Of a DNA stretch of 64,000 nucleotides, positions 46,689 through 56,069 are shown one piece after another. The position numbers were made by a program, and so were the translations under genes. The notes under the pieces were generated by a model. It was not told the origin of the DNA, searched no databases, and saw only the letters and a list, made by a program, of their open reading frames with translations. The stretch spans positions 1-64,000 of the forward strand of contig CASQXY010000003.1 in assembly GCA_949432885.1 (NCBI GenBank). Direction: 5' to 3'. The first letter of the stretch is position 1, and each line of letters begins with the position of its first letter. The DNA comes from an uncultured bacterium (lineage in GTDB: Bacteria; Bacillota; Clostridia; Christensenellales; CAG-917).

Positions 46689-48521
46689 ATGTACAATCCT
46701 CTCATTCACAAACGCCCGTACGGCGCAACGTACGCGGGCAAATCCACAAGTATAAAATTCCCTCTCGATTGCGAAATGCAAATCAAGAGGGTATTTATTG
46801 TGTTGCGGAAGATTTTCGGCGACGGCGCAGGACAATTCCCCGAGCTGAGATTCGAGCTGCCGTACGTCCGCACCGAAAACGGAGAGGATATTTTTTGCGG
46901 CGAGATTACGATAAACGAGTTCGGGATTTGGAATTACCGCTTCGAGGGGGAAACGGACGGCTGCGGTACGGCATTTTTCGGACGCGGTTCGGGCGGAACG
47001 GCAGTGAGGGGAGATTGGCTGCCGGAATGGCAGTTGACCGTATCGAAATGCGACTATAAAACCCCGAATTGGGCGAAACACGGAGTTATCTATCAGATTT
47101 TTGCAGATAGATTCTGCAAGGTGGGCGAGTCGCGCTTTCAAAAGCGCGGCAGGCTGCACACCTATTGGAACGAGCGTCCCGATATCGAAGAGGATGGCAA
47201 GGATTATCGCGCGGACGACTTTTTCGGAGGTAACGCAAAGGGAATAATATCGAGGCTGGATTATCTCAAATCCATGGGAGTCACGTGCATATATCTTTCG
47301 CCGATTTTCAAGTCCTCGTCGAATCACCGCTACGATACGGGAGACTATCTGCAAATCGACGAGCTGTTCGGGACGGAGGAGGAATTCCGATTTCTCGTAG
47401 CAACGGCGAGGAAAAAGGGCATAGCGGTTCTGCTCGACGGCGTATTCAATCATACGGGTGCGGACAGCAGATATTTCAACAGAGAAGGAAGCTATCCCGA
47501 GCTGGGCGCGTATCAGAGCAGGGAATCGAAGTATTACGGTTGGTACACTTTTTACGATTATCCCGCAGAGTATCACTGTTGGTGGGGGAGTACCGTCGTT
47601 CCAACCGTCAATAAAACCGCGCAGGGCTATCTCGACCTTATAATCGGCGAGGGCGGCGTTGTGGACAAGTGGAACGCCGCCGGTATCGCGGGGTGGAGAC
47701 TGGACGTCGTGGACGAGCTTCCCGTTGGATTTACGACGGAGCTGTGCAAGGCGATAAAGCGCGGAGATTCAGACAGACTTATCGTAGGAGAGGTTTGGGA
47801 GGACGTTTCCGTCAAGGTGGCGTACGGCGAGTGGAGACCGTATTTTATGGGCGAACAGCTTGACGCGGCGATGAATTATCCGTTTAAAGAGGCGATTTTG
47901 TCATATACGTTGGGGGGCGATAAACGCGCGTTTGCGGACGCGGTTTCGCTGGTGCTTGAGCATTATCCCAAGCAGAGCCTAGACGTGATGATGAACCTTA
48001 TTGACAGCCACGATACTGTGCGCGCGCTCACCTGTCTCAGCGGAGTGACTCCGCCAGAGACGAAGAGGGAAAGAGCGGATTTCAGGCTGTCCGACGAGGA
48101 GTACGCCGCGGCGAAAGAGCGGCTTAAATTCGCGTCCGCGTTGCAATACACTCTCCCGGGGGTGCCGTGCGTATACTACGGCGACGAAGCGGGCGTACAA
48201 GGCTTCGAGGACCCGCTCAATCGCGGAACTTATCCGTGGGGCGCCGAGGACGAGGAGCTTATCGAACACTATAAGGCGCTTGGAAGGATGCGCGCAAAGC
48301 ATGCCGACATCCTTGTCGGCGAGACCGTTTTTATAGATGACAGCGAGCTGTTGATTTACGAGCGCAGGAGCGCGAACGGCACAATGACGGTTTACGCCAA
48401 CGCTACGGATAAAACGGTCGTGCGCAATATAAACGGGCGCGACGCGTTTACGGGAAGAGAATTCAAAAGACTGACGGTGAAGCCGCATACGGTAAGAGCG
48501 GCCGTGCCGATAAAGGCTTAA
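46689..48521 (+). CDS. GH13 alpha-glycosidase (neopullulanase/cyclomaltodextrinase type)
   Basis: The 610-residue cytoplasmic alpha-amylase family enzyme has an N-terminal beta-sandwich (about 1-115), then the TIM barrel. GH13 motifs in order: DGVFNHTG, GWRLDVVDELP with the nucleophile Asp (about 339), GEVWED with the acid Glu (about 368) and NLIDSHDT with the stabilising Asp (about 442). The C-terminal sheet domain ends the chain. There is no signal peptide, so it acts on imported malto-oligosaccharides. Only 24 nt after serS, an unusual partner. Confidence 0.9.
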   Translation: MYNPLIHKRPYGATYAGKSTSIKFPLDCEMQIKRVFIVLRKIFGDGAGQFPELRFELPYVRTENGEDIFCGEITINEFGIWNYRFEGETDGCGTAFFGRGSGGTAVRGDWLPEWQLTVSKCDYKTPNWAKHGVIYQIFADRFCKVGESRFQKRGRLHTYWNERPDIEEDGKDYRADDFFGGNAKGIISRLDYLKSMGVTCIYLSPIFKSSSNHRYDTGDYLQIDELFGTEEEFRFLVATARKKGIAVLLDGVFNHTGADSRYFNREGSYPELGAYQSRESKYYGWYTFYDYPAEYHCWWGSTVVPTVNKTAQGYLDLIIGEGGVVDKWNAAGIAGWRLDVVDELPVGFTTELCKAIKRGDSDRLIVGEVWEDVSVKVAYGEWRPYFMGEQLDAAMNYPFKEAILSYTLGGDKRAFADAVSLVLEHYPKQSLDVMMNLIDSHDTVRALTCLSGVTPPETKRERADFRLSDEEYAAAKERLKFASALQYTLPGVPCVYYGDEAGVQGFEDPLNRGTYPWGAEDEELIEHYKALGRMRAKHADILVGETVFIDDSELLIYERRSANGTMTVYANATDKTVVRNINGRDAFTGREFKRLTVKPHTVRAAVPIKA

Positions 48522-48596
48522 AGTTTTTATCTCATCTCATTCTTCGACGAGGCGGAAAAGTATTTTGCGTTGCAATCCGCAAATGTTCTGTCGCGG

Positions 48597-48625
48597 TTTA
48601 CAAGCGTGATATCGGGTGATATAAT
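48597..48625 (+). promoter_or_regulatory. Promoter of chromate-type transporter pair
   Basis: TTTACA, 17 nt, TATAAT, ending 10 nt before ATG 48636; the mRNA leader would be only a few bases. Confidence 0.55.
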
Positions 48626-48635
48626 TGTAATCTCT

Positions 48636-49511
48636 ATGAAATATAGAAGCGCGCAAAGACGTCCTTTCGGACAATATATGAAAGATCTGCTGTCCCTGTT
48701 TTTGGTGTTTTTTAAAATAGGTCTTTTTTCTTTCGGCGGCGGCTACGCGATGCTTACGCTTATAGAAGCCGAGGTCGTGGACAAGCACAAATGGATTACG
48801 AAGAGCGAGCTCGGCGACATATTTGCCATTGCGGAGAGCACTCCCGGTCCGATAGCCGTCAATACCGCCACTTTTATAGGAACAAAAAAATTCGGGGTAT
48901 TCGGAGGGATTTTCGCTACGCTGGGCGTGGTGCTGCCTTCTTTTATCATAATTTCCGTTCTTTCCGTCATATTGGGCTTTGTCAAGGATAATAAGTGGGT
49001 GAACTTCCTCTTCCGCGGAATACGCGTGGGCGTTCTCGTACTTATCGCAAAAGCGGTCATATCCTTTTTCAAGGACATGCGTAAAACGCTGTTTTCATTT
49101 GCGATTATGACGATATCATTCGTGACGGTGTTCTTCTTCAAGGCGGACGTTATATACGTCATACTCTGCACGATAGGAGTATGCTCCGTGTTCGTTGCGG
49201 TTACTGCGTATATCAACAACCGCAGATTCCACACGATAGGAACGCCCGAGTATTACAACGAGCGCATTGGAAAACCCGTTGAAAAAGATGAATATATCGG
49301 CAAAAAGGCGGAAGAACTTCACATCGTAAAATATATGCCGCAGACAGAGAGGTCGCCTATGCCATTGCCCGCAGGCAATGCGGCAAAGGCAGGGAAAAGG
49401 CGGAAGCTCCGCTTTAAAGGCGGCGTTCAATCCGAAGCGGAAGAGTGCGCTTTTGAAAATCCCGAAGACGCGCTCGTCGGACATGAAGGAAAAGAGGAGG
49501 ACAAAGCATGA
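48636..49511 (+). CDS. Chromate transporter family protein, first half (with tail)
   Basis: The 291-residue membrane protein is one CHR domain: FKIGLFSFGGGYAMLTLIEAE, IAESTPGPIAVNTATFIG and FGGIFATLGVVLPSFIIISV, with about five or six helices. In short-chain CHR systems two such proteins pair to form the carrier. Substrates in many bacteria are unknown. An extra ~90-residue soluble, basic C-terminal tail (KGGVQSEAEECAFENPEDAL) is unlike its partner. The start is uncertain; ATG 48636 fits the promoter, and ATG 48678 is possible. Confidence 0.85.
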   Translation: MKYRSAQRRPFGQYMKDLLSLFLVFFKIGLFSFGGGYAMLTLIEAEVVDKHKWITKSELGDIFAIAESTPGPIAVNTATFIGTKKFGVFGGIFATLGVVLPSFIIISVLSVILGFVKDNKWVNFLFRGIRVGVLVLIAKAVISFFKDMRKTLFSFAIMTISFVTVFFFKADVIYVILCTIGVCSVFVAVTAYINNRRFHTIGTPEYYNERIGKPVEKDEYIGKKAEELHIVKYMPQTERSPMPLPAGNAAKAGKRRKLRFKGGVQSEAEECAFENPEDALVGHEGKEEDKA

Positions 49512-50104
49512 TATATTTGGACCTCTTTTGGACTTTTTTCAAGATAGGGCTTTTTACAATCGGCGGCGGACAGGCGATGATACCCATGATTATGACCAAC
49601 GTCGTGGACAAGGGCTGGCTGTCCGAAAATGAGCTGATTGATTTCATTGCTATCAGCGAAAGCACGCCCGGACCCTTCGCGGTTAATATCGCCACATATA
49701 CGGGCATAGAGACGGCAAGCGTATTCGGCGCGATTTGCGCCACTCTCGGAGTTGTTCTGCCCTCTGTCATAATTATCATAATCGTCGCCAAACTTTTGTC
49801 GGGATTTATGAAAAAAAGAGCGGTTGGAGAGGTGTTTACAGGCGTTCGCTCGACGGTTACGGGTCTTCTTATGTCAGTGTTCGTCACGCTTGTGCTCACT
49901 ATGCTGTTCGGCATAACGGATATCAAAAACGTACAGAACGTGAGCGTGGATTATATCGGAATAGGCTTGTTTGCAGTGCTGTTCCCGCTGTCATTCCTCA
50001 AAATAAGGGGCAAAAAGATGAAGCCCATTCTTATGGTAATCATGTCCGCCGCGCTCGGCATACTCTGCTACGGGCTGTGCGATTATTTCGGCGTTCCGAT
50101 ATAA
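49508..50104 (+). CDS. Chromate transporter family protein, second half
   Basis: The 198-residue CHR-domain protein repeats the same motifs: FFKIGLFTIGGGQAMIPMI, IAISESTPGPFAVNIATYTG and FGAICATLGVVLPSVIIIII. It overlaps the first gene by 4 nt (ATGA), the usual arrangement for paired CHR subunits inserted in opposite orientation. Confidence 0.88.
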   Translation: MIYLDLFWTFFKIGLFTIGGGQAMIPMIMTNVVDKGWLSENELIDFIAISESTPGPFAVNIATYTGIETASVFGAICATLGVVLPSVIIIIIVAKLLSGFMKKRAVGEVFTGVRSTVTGLLMSVFVTLVLTMLFGITDIKNVQNVSVDYIGIGLFAVLFPLSFLKIRGKKMKPILMVIMSAALGILCYGLCDYFGVPI

Positions 50105-50253
50105 AACGTACTGCAATACACAATCACAAAACTACAGCTGTAAAATTTCTTTTATTGTTTTTAATTTCGCTATTGTAAAGTCAACTCCGATAAACTATAA
50201 TGTTACAGACGGCGTATTTTCGTCGCCTAGATATATCATATCGGGAGAATTTT

Positions 50254-52437
50254 ATGAGAAAAAAAAATACCGAATCGGAGGTGCTTGGCATTGAAGCACC
50301 TAACGACGCTCAGGCGGCTTTCGCAAACGCAGCCGACGGCGGAGCCGAGGTCACGCTCGACCCGCAGGAGAAGAAGCCTCTGAAACTCGACTATGGTCAG
50401 ACCTTCAAGGTAGGCTTCGCTTTTGCGATTATTATGCTGTTCTGGACGGCGTACGACTTTGTCGTTCCGCTGCTCTTGGAACACGCCTACGGTCTGCCGA
50501 ACTCTCTGCGCGGTCTTATCATGGGTCTTGACAATCTGCTGTCGCTATTTATGCTTCCGCTCTTCGGAAAGCTCAGCGACAACGCGCACGGAAAACTCGT
50601 CAAGAAGTTCGGAAGACGTACGCCGTTTATAGTGATAGGTACGCTCGCTTCGATTATACTTATGATTTTCGTGCCCGTATCTACGCTAAAACAGCAGGCG
50701 AGAGCTACGCAGTATATTTCGGATTACGAGCTGACTTGGGAGGATCCCGCATATAAAATCGAAAACGGCGTCGAGGTCCCGAGGCTGCACACCGAAGGCG
50801 ATAAGGCGGGTACGCAGATGACCGTGCTTGAAGCTCTTCTCACCGATATGTACGAAAGCGGCGACAAGAACTACTGCGATATATCCTATCTAAACAACAA
50901 CGGCATTTCAAAGGAGACTTTCATCAATCTCAAACTCGACGCAAATCTGTCCGTCAAGAAAGCCGTGCTGAACATGTTAGGCGCAGAAACTTGGAAGTAT
51001 AACGGAGTTGAAGTGAACCCCGACGACCATATCGTTGCGGAAGATGCAGCCAGTCCGACGTATCGGCAGATAAAAGAAACCAACGATTTGTACAATAAGT
51101 TCGTAGCGCCCGGCATAAACAACTACGAAAGCGACCTCATCTACAACAAGGTCACAAAGACTCAGGGCGGCGCAAGCATAGGCGTATATATGGTCATACT
51201 CCTGCTCGTGCTCGTGGCGATGGCGACTTTCCGTTCTCCCGCGGTCGCGCTCATGCCCGACGTAACGCCCAAGCCTCTGCGTTCGCAGGGCAACGCAATT
51301 ATCAACCTGTGCGGCGGTATCGGCGGCGCGATTGCATTCCTTATTTATACGGTCGCTCTTTTCAAGCCGAGTATAAATACTTATGTCATAATCTTCTCCT
51401 GCGTTGCCGCGGGTATGCTGCTCCTCCTCGGAGGATTTCTCGCCCTTGTGAAAGAGCGTAAGATGGTGGAAAAATGCGAAGAGATTTGCAAGGAATACGG
51501 CATCGACGATGAGGAAGAAAACGACGATGAAAAGGACAAAAACCTCGTTCCCGACGATGAAAAGGACAAAAACCCCGATATCAAGGTCGCGCCTGCGCCT
51601 GCGGTCGACGCGTTTATGACGGATACGTCGGGCAACTTTGTAGCCGATATGCCCGAGACTCCCGATAACGCCGAGGAAATGTCTCCCGATACTCTCAGAT
51701 TTGCGCATGAGGTCGTAGGCGGAGCAAAGGCAAAACGTAAATCACCCAAGGAATGGTGGAACGGCAAAACGAAAAGCGAACGTTCCAAGCTCATTTCGTT
51801 CTGGCTCATACTCGCCTCGATATTCATGTGGTTTATGGGCTATAACGCGATATCCAGCAACCTTTCCGTTTATATCACAAAAACGCTCAACCTATCCGCG
51901 GGCATAGCGTCCATTATATCGGGCGTTAGCATGGGCATAAGCGCAATCGCGTTCATTCCCGTCGGATATATGGCGGCAAAGATAGGCAGAAGAAAGTCGA
52001 TAATCATCGGCTTCGGTCTTGCGGTCATTTCGTTTGTGCTTATATTCGCATGCGTAAAGCCCGGCGGCGGCACGCTTGCGGCGGCGCTGTTTGCGCTTTT
52101 CTACCTCATTGCAGGCTTCGGTCTTATTATTGCGAACGTCAACACCTTCCCGATGGTTACGGAGCTTTCAACCGCGCAGACGGTGGGTCAGTACACGGGC
52201 TACTACTATATGGCCACGATGTCCGCGCAGGCGATAACTCCCTTTATAGCGGGCTTGGTTATGGACAGCAAGGCAGGCAGTACGTTCCTGTTCATATACA
52301 GCGCAGTGTGCGTTGTCGCGGCTATCGTGCTCATGCTGTTCGTCAAGCACGGAGACAGTATGATAATAGGAAAGGGCAGGAAGCTCACAAAAGAGGAAAA
52401 GAGACAGATACGTTTGGAGTCGCTCGATTCCGATTAA
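50254..52437 (+). CDS. Major facilitator transporter with two large insertions
   Basis: The 727-residue MFS protein resembles the GPH/SLC45 sugar-transporter group (WTAYDFVVPLLLEHAYGLPN, FGKLSDNAHGKLVKKFGRRTPFI). Family members have about 450 residues. Two insertions explain the excess: a ~165-residue extracytoplasmic loop between helices 4 and 5 (about 150-310), and a ~115-residue acidic cytoplasmic loop between helices 6 and 7 with a tandem DDEKDKN repeat. Substrate is probably a sugar (inference). ATG 50254 follows GGGAG. Confidence 0.85.
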   Translation: MRKKNTESEVLGIEAPNDAQAAFANAADGGAEVTLDPQEKKPLKLDYGQTFKVGFAFAIIMLFWTAYDFVVPLLLEHAYGLPNSLRGLIMGLDNLLSLFMLPLFGKLSDNAHGKLVKKFGRRTPFIVIGTLASIILMIFVPVSTLKQQARATQYISDYELTWEDPAYKIENGVEVPRLHTEGDKAGTQMTVLEALLTDMYESGDKNYCDISYLNNNGISKETFINLKLDANLSVKKAVLNMLGAETWKYNGVEVNPDDHIVAEDAASPTYRQIKETNDLYNKFVAPGINNYESDLIYNKVTKTQGGASIGVYMVILLLVLVAMATFRSPAVALMPDVTPKPLRSQGNAIINLCGGIGGAIAFLIYTVALFKPSINTYVIIFSCVAAGMLLLLGGFLALVKERKMVEKCEEICKEYGIDDEEENDDEKDKNLVPDDEKDKNPDIKVAPAPAVDAFMTDTSGNFVADMPETPDNAEEMSPDTLRFAHEVVGGAKAKRKSPKEWWNGKTKSERSKLISFWLILASIFMWFMGYNAISSNLSVYITKTLNLSAGIASIISGVSMGISAIAFIPVGYMAAKIGRRKSIIIGFGLAVISFVLIFACVKPGGGTLAAALFALFYLIAGFGLIIANVNTFPMVTELSTAQTVGQYTGYYYMATMSAQAITPFIAGLVMDSKAGSTFLFIYSAVCVVAAIVLMLFVKHGDSMIIGKGRKLTKEEKRQIRLESLDSD

Positions 52438-52451
52438 AAATTCGCAAATTT

Positions 52452-52487
52452 AGGAACACACCCTCGGAAGAGGGTGTGTTTCCTTTT
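52452..52487 (+). terminator. Terminator of MFS transporter gene
   Basis: AACACACCCTC / GAGGGTGTGTT with a GGAA loop, then TTCCTTTT; 15 nt after the stop. Confidence 0.9.
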
Positions 52488-52623
52488 ATGCGAATTTTTA
52501 ATCTTCTACCGCGCAAAACATTGCTTGCTGTCAATTCAAGGTGTCGTTGTAAACTCTCGCTCTGTTTCGCGCAATCTTTTGCTTGGTGGGCGCACTTCGT
52601 GCGCGGGATTTCGCAATTTCATG

Positions 52624-52655
52624 AACGCGTCCTCGTATAGAGGACGCGTTTCATT
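52624..52655 (+). terminator. Second terminator-like hairpin
   Basis: AACGCGTCCTC / GAGGACGCGTT, loop GTATA, then TCATTTT. With its tail it looks like a diverged copy of the MFS terminator, although no gene lies directly upstream. Confidence 0.65.
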
Positions 52656-53191
52656 TTATGCGAGCTTCTAATCGGTGTTTGAAGTTTTTATGAAGATACG
52701 TCGGGTACTATAAATAGAAACGCTCCCTCTTTCCATTCAGCTTCCACCACTCGAATTAGAAACGTACACTATTTAATGTTCCGTCGTCGCGGGGGAGACA
52801 GTCGGCGCTCGCATATACAAGCATAGAGAACTGTTTATATAACTCGTTCGGGGCAAAATTACCCCACAAAACAGGGACGTTTTGCGGGGACCCCGTGAAC
52901 AGAATTGCCACTCACTTGTACGAAACGTCAAGCTAGGCGCTCGGATTGGCGCGCGCCTTGCACGCGCCGGCAGCCTCTTGAACGGCGACGCGTCGTGTAC
53001 CGCCTTATCAATCTTTATTCCAGCAAAATGTAGCGATTTACTTGCCTCATTTGCCCCTCGTGAGTTTGCGTTTATAGCAAAATTCATTGCGAATAACACT
53101 TATATGTTAAAACTGACAAAAACTAGTCGCAATGATTTTGCGTGCCGCAACGAAGTGAAGCATAACGTTTGGCGCAAACTATTAATTTCGC
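52656..53191. other. Non-coding, structure-rich region
   Basis: No gene seen across about 540 nt. It contains a strong hairpin (CCCCACAAAAC / GTTTTGCGGGG, one mismatch, 52862-52889), a GC-rich palindromic patch near 52945 (GGCGCGCGCC...GGCGCG-type), and the dispersed repeat copy 2. Track ORFs here (52773..53099 minus, 52882..53217 plus) have no ribosome site or protein-like pattern. Confidence 0.5.
52855..52894 (-). repeat. Dispersed 40-nt intergenic repeat, copy 2
   Basis: The minus strand matches 37011-37050 at 33 of 40 positions without gaps. GTTCAC lies directly upstream here and 14 nt upstream of copy 1. Confidence 0.6.
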
Positions 53192-53220
53192 TTTGCAGAG
53201 CTCATAATATGTGTTAAAAT
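53192..53220 (+). promoter_or_regulatory. Promoter of nrdG-type gene, leaderless geometry
   Basis: TTTGCA, 17 nt, TAAAAT, then 6 nt and ATG; no Shine-Dalgarno. Confidence 0.5.
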
Positions 53221-53226
53221 CTACTT

Positions 53227-53922
53227 ATGATTATATGCGGTTTTGAAAAATTTTCTATGGTGGATTACGCGGACAAGATTTGCTGTACAGTATTTACGGG
53301 CGGCTGTAATTTCCGCTGTCCGTTCTGTCACAACGGGTCGCTCGTTATCGGCGACGTGGCGGCAAACAGGATTGACGAGGGCAAGGTCTTCGATTATCTC
53401 GAAAAGAGGCGCGGGCTTGTGGACGCAGTAAGCGTTACGGGCGGTGAAGCTACGTTGCAACCCGACCTAGACGTATTTTTCCGCCGCGTGCGCGAGCTCG
53501 GCTATCTTACAAAGCTGGATACCAACGGACTCAATCCTTCCGTGCTCGAAAGATTGTTGGCGGAAAACCTGCTCGATTACGTCGCTATGGACATAAAGAA
53601 CAGCCCCGAAAAATATCCGCTTACTACGGGGCTCAAAAGCGTCGATATGGACAAAATCAACGAGAGCATGCGTCTTATCAAGGAAAGCGAGACGGACGGC
53701 GAGTTCCGTACGACCCTGATAGAGGAGTTTCACACCGCGGACGATATGCGGGAAATCGCGGATTGGGTGTGCGGCGCGAAACGTTATTATATACAGAACT
53801 ATAAGGACTCGGAGGGCTGTATAGAGCACGGCTATCATCCCGTGCCCAAGAGCAGAGCGGAGGAATATCTGCTTATGTTCAAGGATAAAGTTCGGATAAC
53901 GGGGCTGCGCGGCTTCGATTGA
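53227..53922 (+). CDS. nrdG: Anaerobic ribonucleotide reductase activating protein (NrdG2-type radical SAM)
   Basis: The 231-residue radical SAM protein starts GFEKFSMVDYADKICC and carries the cluster motif CxxxCxxC in GGCNFRCPFCHN (about 26-37). SAM-binding SVTGGEATLQPD follows. This pattern matches the longer NrdG form that installs the glycyl radical on NrdD. No nrdD is in the window, so another glycyl-radical enzyme could be the partner. It is monocistronic. Confidence 0.85.
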   Translation: MIICGFEKFSMVDYADKICCTVFTGGCNFRCPFCHNGSLVIGDVAANRIDEGKVFDYLEKRRGLVDAVSVTGGEATLQPDLDVFFRRVRELGYLTKLDTNGLNPSVLERLLAENLLDYVAMDIKNSPEKYPLTTGLKSVDMDKINESMRLIKESETDGEFRTTLIEEFHTADDMREIADWVCGAKRYYIQNYKDSEGCIEHGYHPVPKSRAEEYLLMFKDKVRITGLRGFD

Positions 53923-54019
53923 TATGATATCTAGACGACGCGGTATTTTTTATATGGCGCAGATGGCCGGCAGATTTGCTTTGGAAATCGCCGTAATCAG
54001 AAATTTGTTATCGGAATAT

Positions 54020-54056
54020 AAAAAGGCAAGCGAATGTGCTTGCCTTTTTGATTTTT
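54020..54056. terminator. Bidirectional terminator between nrdG and P-type ATPase
   Basis: AAAAAGGCAAGC / GCTTGCCTTTTT with a 6-nt loop, T-rich on both strands, between two convergent genes. Confidence 0.92.
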
Positions 54057-54095
54057 TAAGCTAATTTACGGGCTCGCAGAGCCCGCTTCTTGCTT

Positions 54096-56054
54096 TTATA
54101 TGCATAGGTTTGCTTTGGCTTTATCGTCTTTTCGCGTGTTCATATTCGCGCGCATGGCGTTGAGTATCGCAAGCACCGCAACGCCAACGTCGCCGAATAC
54201 CGCTATCCACATATCCGTTATGCCGAGCGCGGAGAGGATGAGTATCGCAGCTTTCACCGCGAGTGAAAAGATTATGTTTTGGCGGACTATGCGCATGGTC
54301 TTGCGTGCGATTCGCTTTGCAAGCGGCAGTCCGTTCAGGTCGTCCTTCATAAGCACAATATCCGCGGCTTCTATCGCCGCGTCGCTTCCTATCGCGCCCA
54401 TTGCCACGCCCACGTCCGAGCGCATAAGCACGGGCGCGTCGTTTATGCCGTCTCCCGTAAAGCATACGACGTCGGTTTTCTTCTTCTGCGAAAGGATGTT
54501 TTCCACCTCGGCAACTTTATCCTGCGGCAGCAGAGACGCCTTGTATTCGTCTACGCCCGCGCTCACTGCGACGGATTTTGCGACTTCGGCGTTGTCTCCC
54601 GTAAGCATGACCGTGCGCGCGCCGAGCTTTTTCAATTCGGCGATAGTGGAAGCCGTTTCCTCTTTCAGCTCGTCCGCTATGAGTATAGAGCCTATGTATT
54701 CGCCGTTTTTGGCAACATATACCGCGGTGCCCGCGCCGCTTTGTTTTTCGTACGCGATTGCGTTTTCCGCCATAAGCTTTTCGTTGCCGCAGAGTATGAC
54801 GTCTCCGCCCGAAATGTCCGAATATGCCGCGACGCCTTGTCCCGCCACGTTCGTAAGAGTGTAGCCTCTCTCGGGCTTAATAGGACAGCAGGCAAGTATG
54901 GATTTTGCAATCGGGTGGGACGAGCCTTGCTCCGCGGTAGCCGCAAGCTCCAAAATTTCGTCGCGGCGATACTCGGGGCATACCTGCGCGACGGCAAAAT
55001 TGCCCTTTGTAAGAGTGCCCGTCTTGTCGAATACGAATACGTTGGCTTGGTCGAATTTTTCCAAATAGTCGGAGCCTTTTATGAGAATGCCGCGTCTCGA
55101 CGCCGCGCCTATTCCCGAGAAAAAGGAGAGGGGTATGGATATGACGAGCGCGCACGGGCAGGAAACGACAAGGAAGCTGAGCGCGCGGTAAGTCCAGTCC
55201 GACCACTCGCCCGTAATTGCGCCGGGGATAACCGCGAGAGCAACGGCGAGGAAAACGACGATAGGAGTGTAGTACCTCGCAAATCTGGAAATGAAATTTT
55301 CCGTTTTGGATTTTTTGTCCGCCGCGTTTTCAACGAGGTCGAGAATTTTGGAAACGGTGGAATCGTAAAATTCCCTGTCCGTTTGTATTTGGATTTGCGA
55401 CGTAAGATTTACGCTTCCGCTTATGACATAATCTCCCTCTGAAATCTCTCTCGGCAGGGATTCGCCCGTAAGCGCTTTGGCGTCTACGGAGGAATTGCCC
55501 TTTATGCAAACGCCGTCGAGGGGAACTCTCTCGCCGGGATTTACCAAAATAATTTCGCCTGCTTTCACCTCGTCGGGCTGAATTATGACAGCCTCGCCGC
55601 CTCTGATTACGTTGGCATAATCGGGGCGGATATCCATAAGCGAGGAAATGGATTTGCGGGATTTGTCGGTGGCATAATGCTGAAAAAATTCGCCGACCTG
55701 ATAGAATAACAAAACCGCGCACGCCTCGTCGAATCCCTCTATATGCTCTCCGCGCACTCCGCTTACAATGGCAAGCGCAAACGCGCCGAGCGTAGCTACG
55801 CACATTAAGAAGTTTTCATCGAAGATCTGTCCGTGCGCTATATTCCTCGCGGCTCTGAATATAACGTCGTATCCTATCGTCGCGTATATCGCAAGATACA
55901 GGAAAAAGGGCAGAAGCCAGCCTATCTCCGAATGTATGCACGACGACAGCTCGATAGATTTGTCGACGGCGAACACGACGACAAACGCGACGAGGGCTAC
56001 GAGTATTCGTATAAGATTTTTTTGCTGTTTTTTGCTTAAATCGAGTTTTATCAT
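54096..56054 (-). CDS. cadA: Heavy-metal P1B-type ATPase (Cd/Zn/Pb export type)
   Basis: The 652-residue pump has the P1B features: actuator TGES (ALTGESLPREISEG), metal-site motif SCPCALV in helix 6 (about 298), phosphorylation site DKTGTLT (about 342), SSHPIA and GDGINDAP. The CPC plus C-terminal layout fits Zn2+/Cd2+/Pb2+ exporters. The usual N-terminal metal-binding domain is absent and is supplied by the separate HMA gene 15 nt upstream. ArsR-type regulation is indicated by the operators. No Shine-Dalgarno is seen, so translation may be coupled to the HMA gene. Confidence 0.93.
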   Translation of the reverse strand: MIKLDLSKKQQKNLIRILVALVAFVVVFAVDKSIELSSCIHSEIGWLLPFFLYLAIYATIGYDVIFRAARNIAHGQIFDENFLMCVATLGAFALAIVSGVRGEHIEGFDEACAVLLFYQVGEFFQHYATDKSRKSISSLMDIRPDYANVIRGGEAVIIQPDEVKAGEIILVNPGERVPLDGVCIKGNSSVDAKALTGESLPREISEGDYVISGSVNLTSQIQIQTDREFYDSTVSKILDLVENAADKKSKTENFISRFARYYTPIVVFLAVALAVIPGAITGEWSDWTYRALSFLVVSCPCALVISIPLSFFSGIGAASRRGILIKGSDYLEKFDQANVFVFDKTGTLTKGNFAVAQVCPEYRRDEILELAATAEQGSSHPIAKSILACCPIKPERGYTLTNVAGQGVAAYSDISGGDVILCGNEKLMAENAIAYEKQSGAGTAVYVAKNGEYIGSILIADELKEETASTIAELKKLGARTVMLTGDNAEVAKSVAVSAGVDEYKASLLPQDKVAEVENILSQKKKTDVVCFTGDGINDAPVLMRSDVGVAMGAIGSDAAIEAADIVLMKDDLNGLPLAKRIARKTMRIVRQNIIFSLAVKAAILILSALGITDMWIAVFGDVGVAVLAILNAMRANMNTRKDDKAKANLCI

Positions 56055-56069
56055 ACCAATTCAATTATA

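Noticed and set aside
52773-53217. Two overlapping ORFs of about 110 aa in the 52.5-53.2 kb gap
   Set aside because: No ribosome sites, no recognisable pattern, and they cover hairpins and a dispersed repeat.
54279-55442. 387-aa plus ORF opposite the P-type ATPase
   Set aside because: Shadow frame; arginine/tyrosine-rich composition and no start signals.
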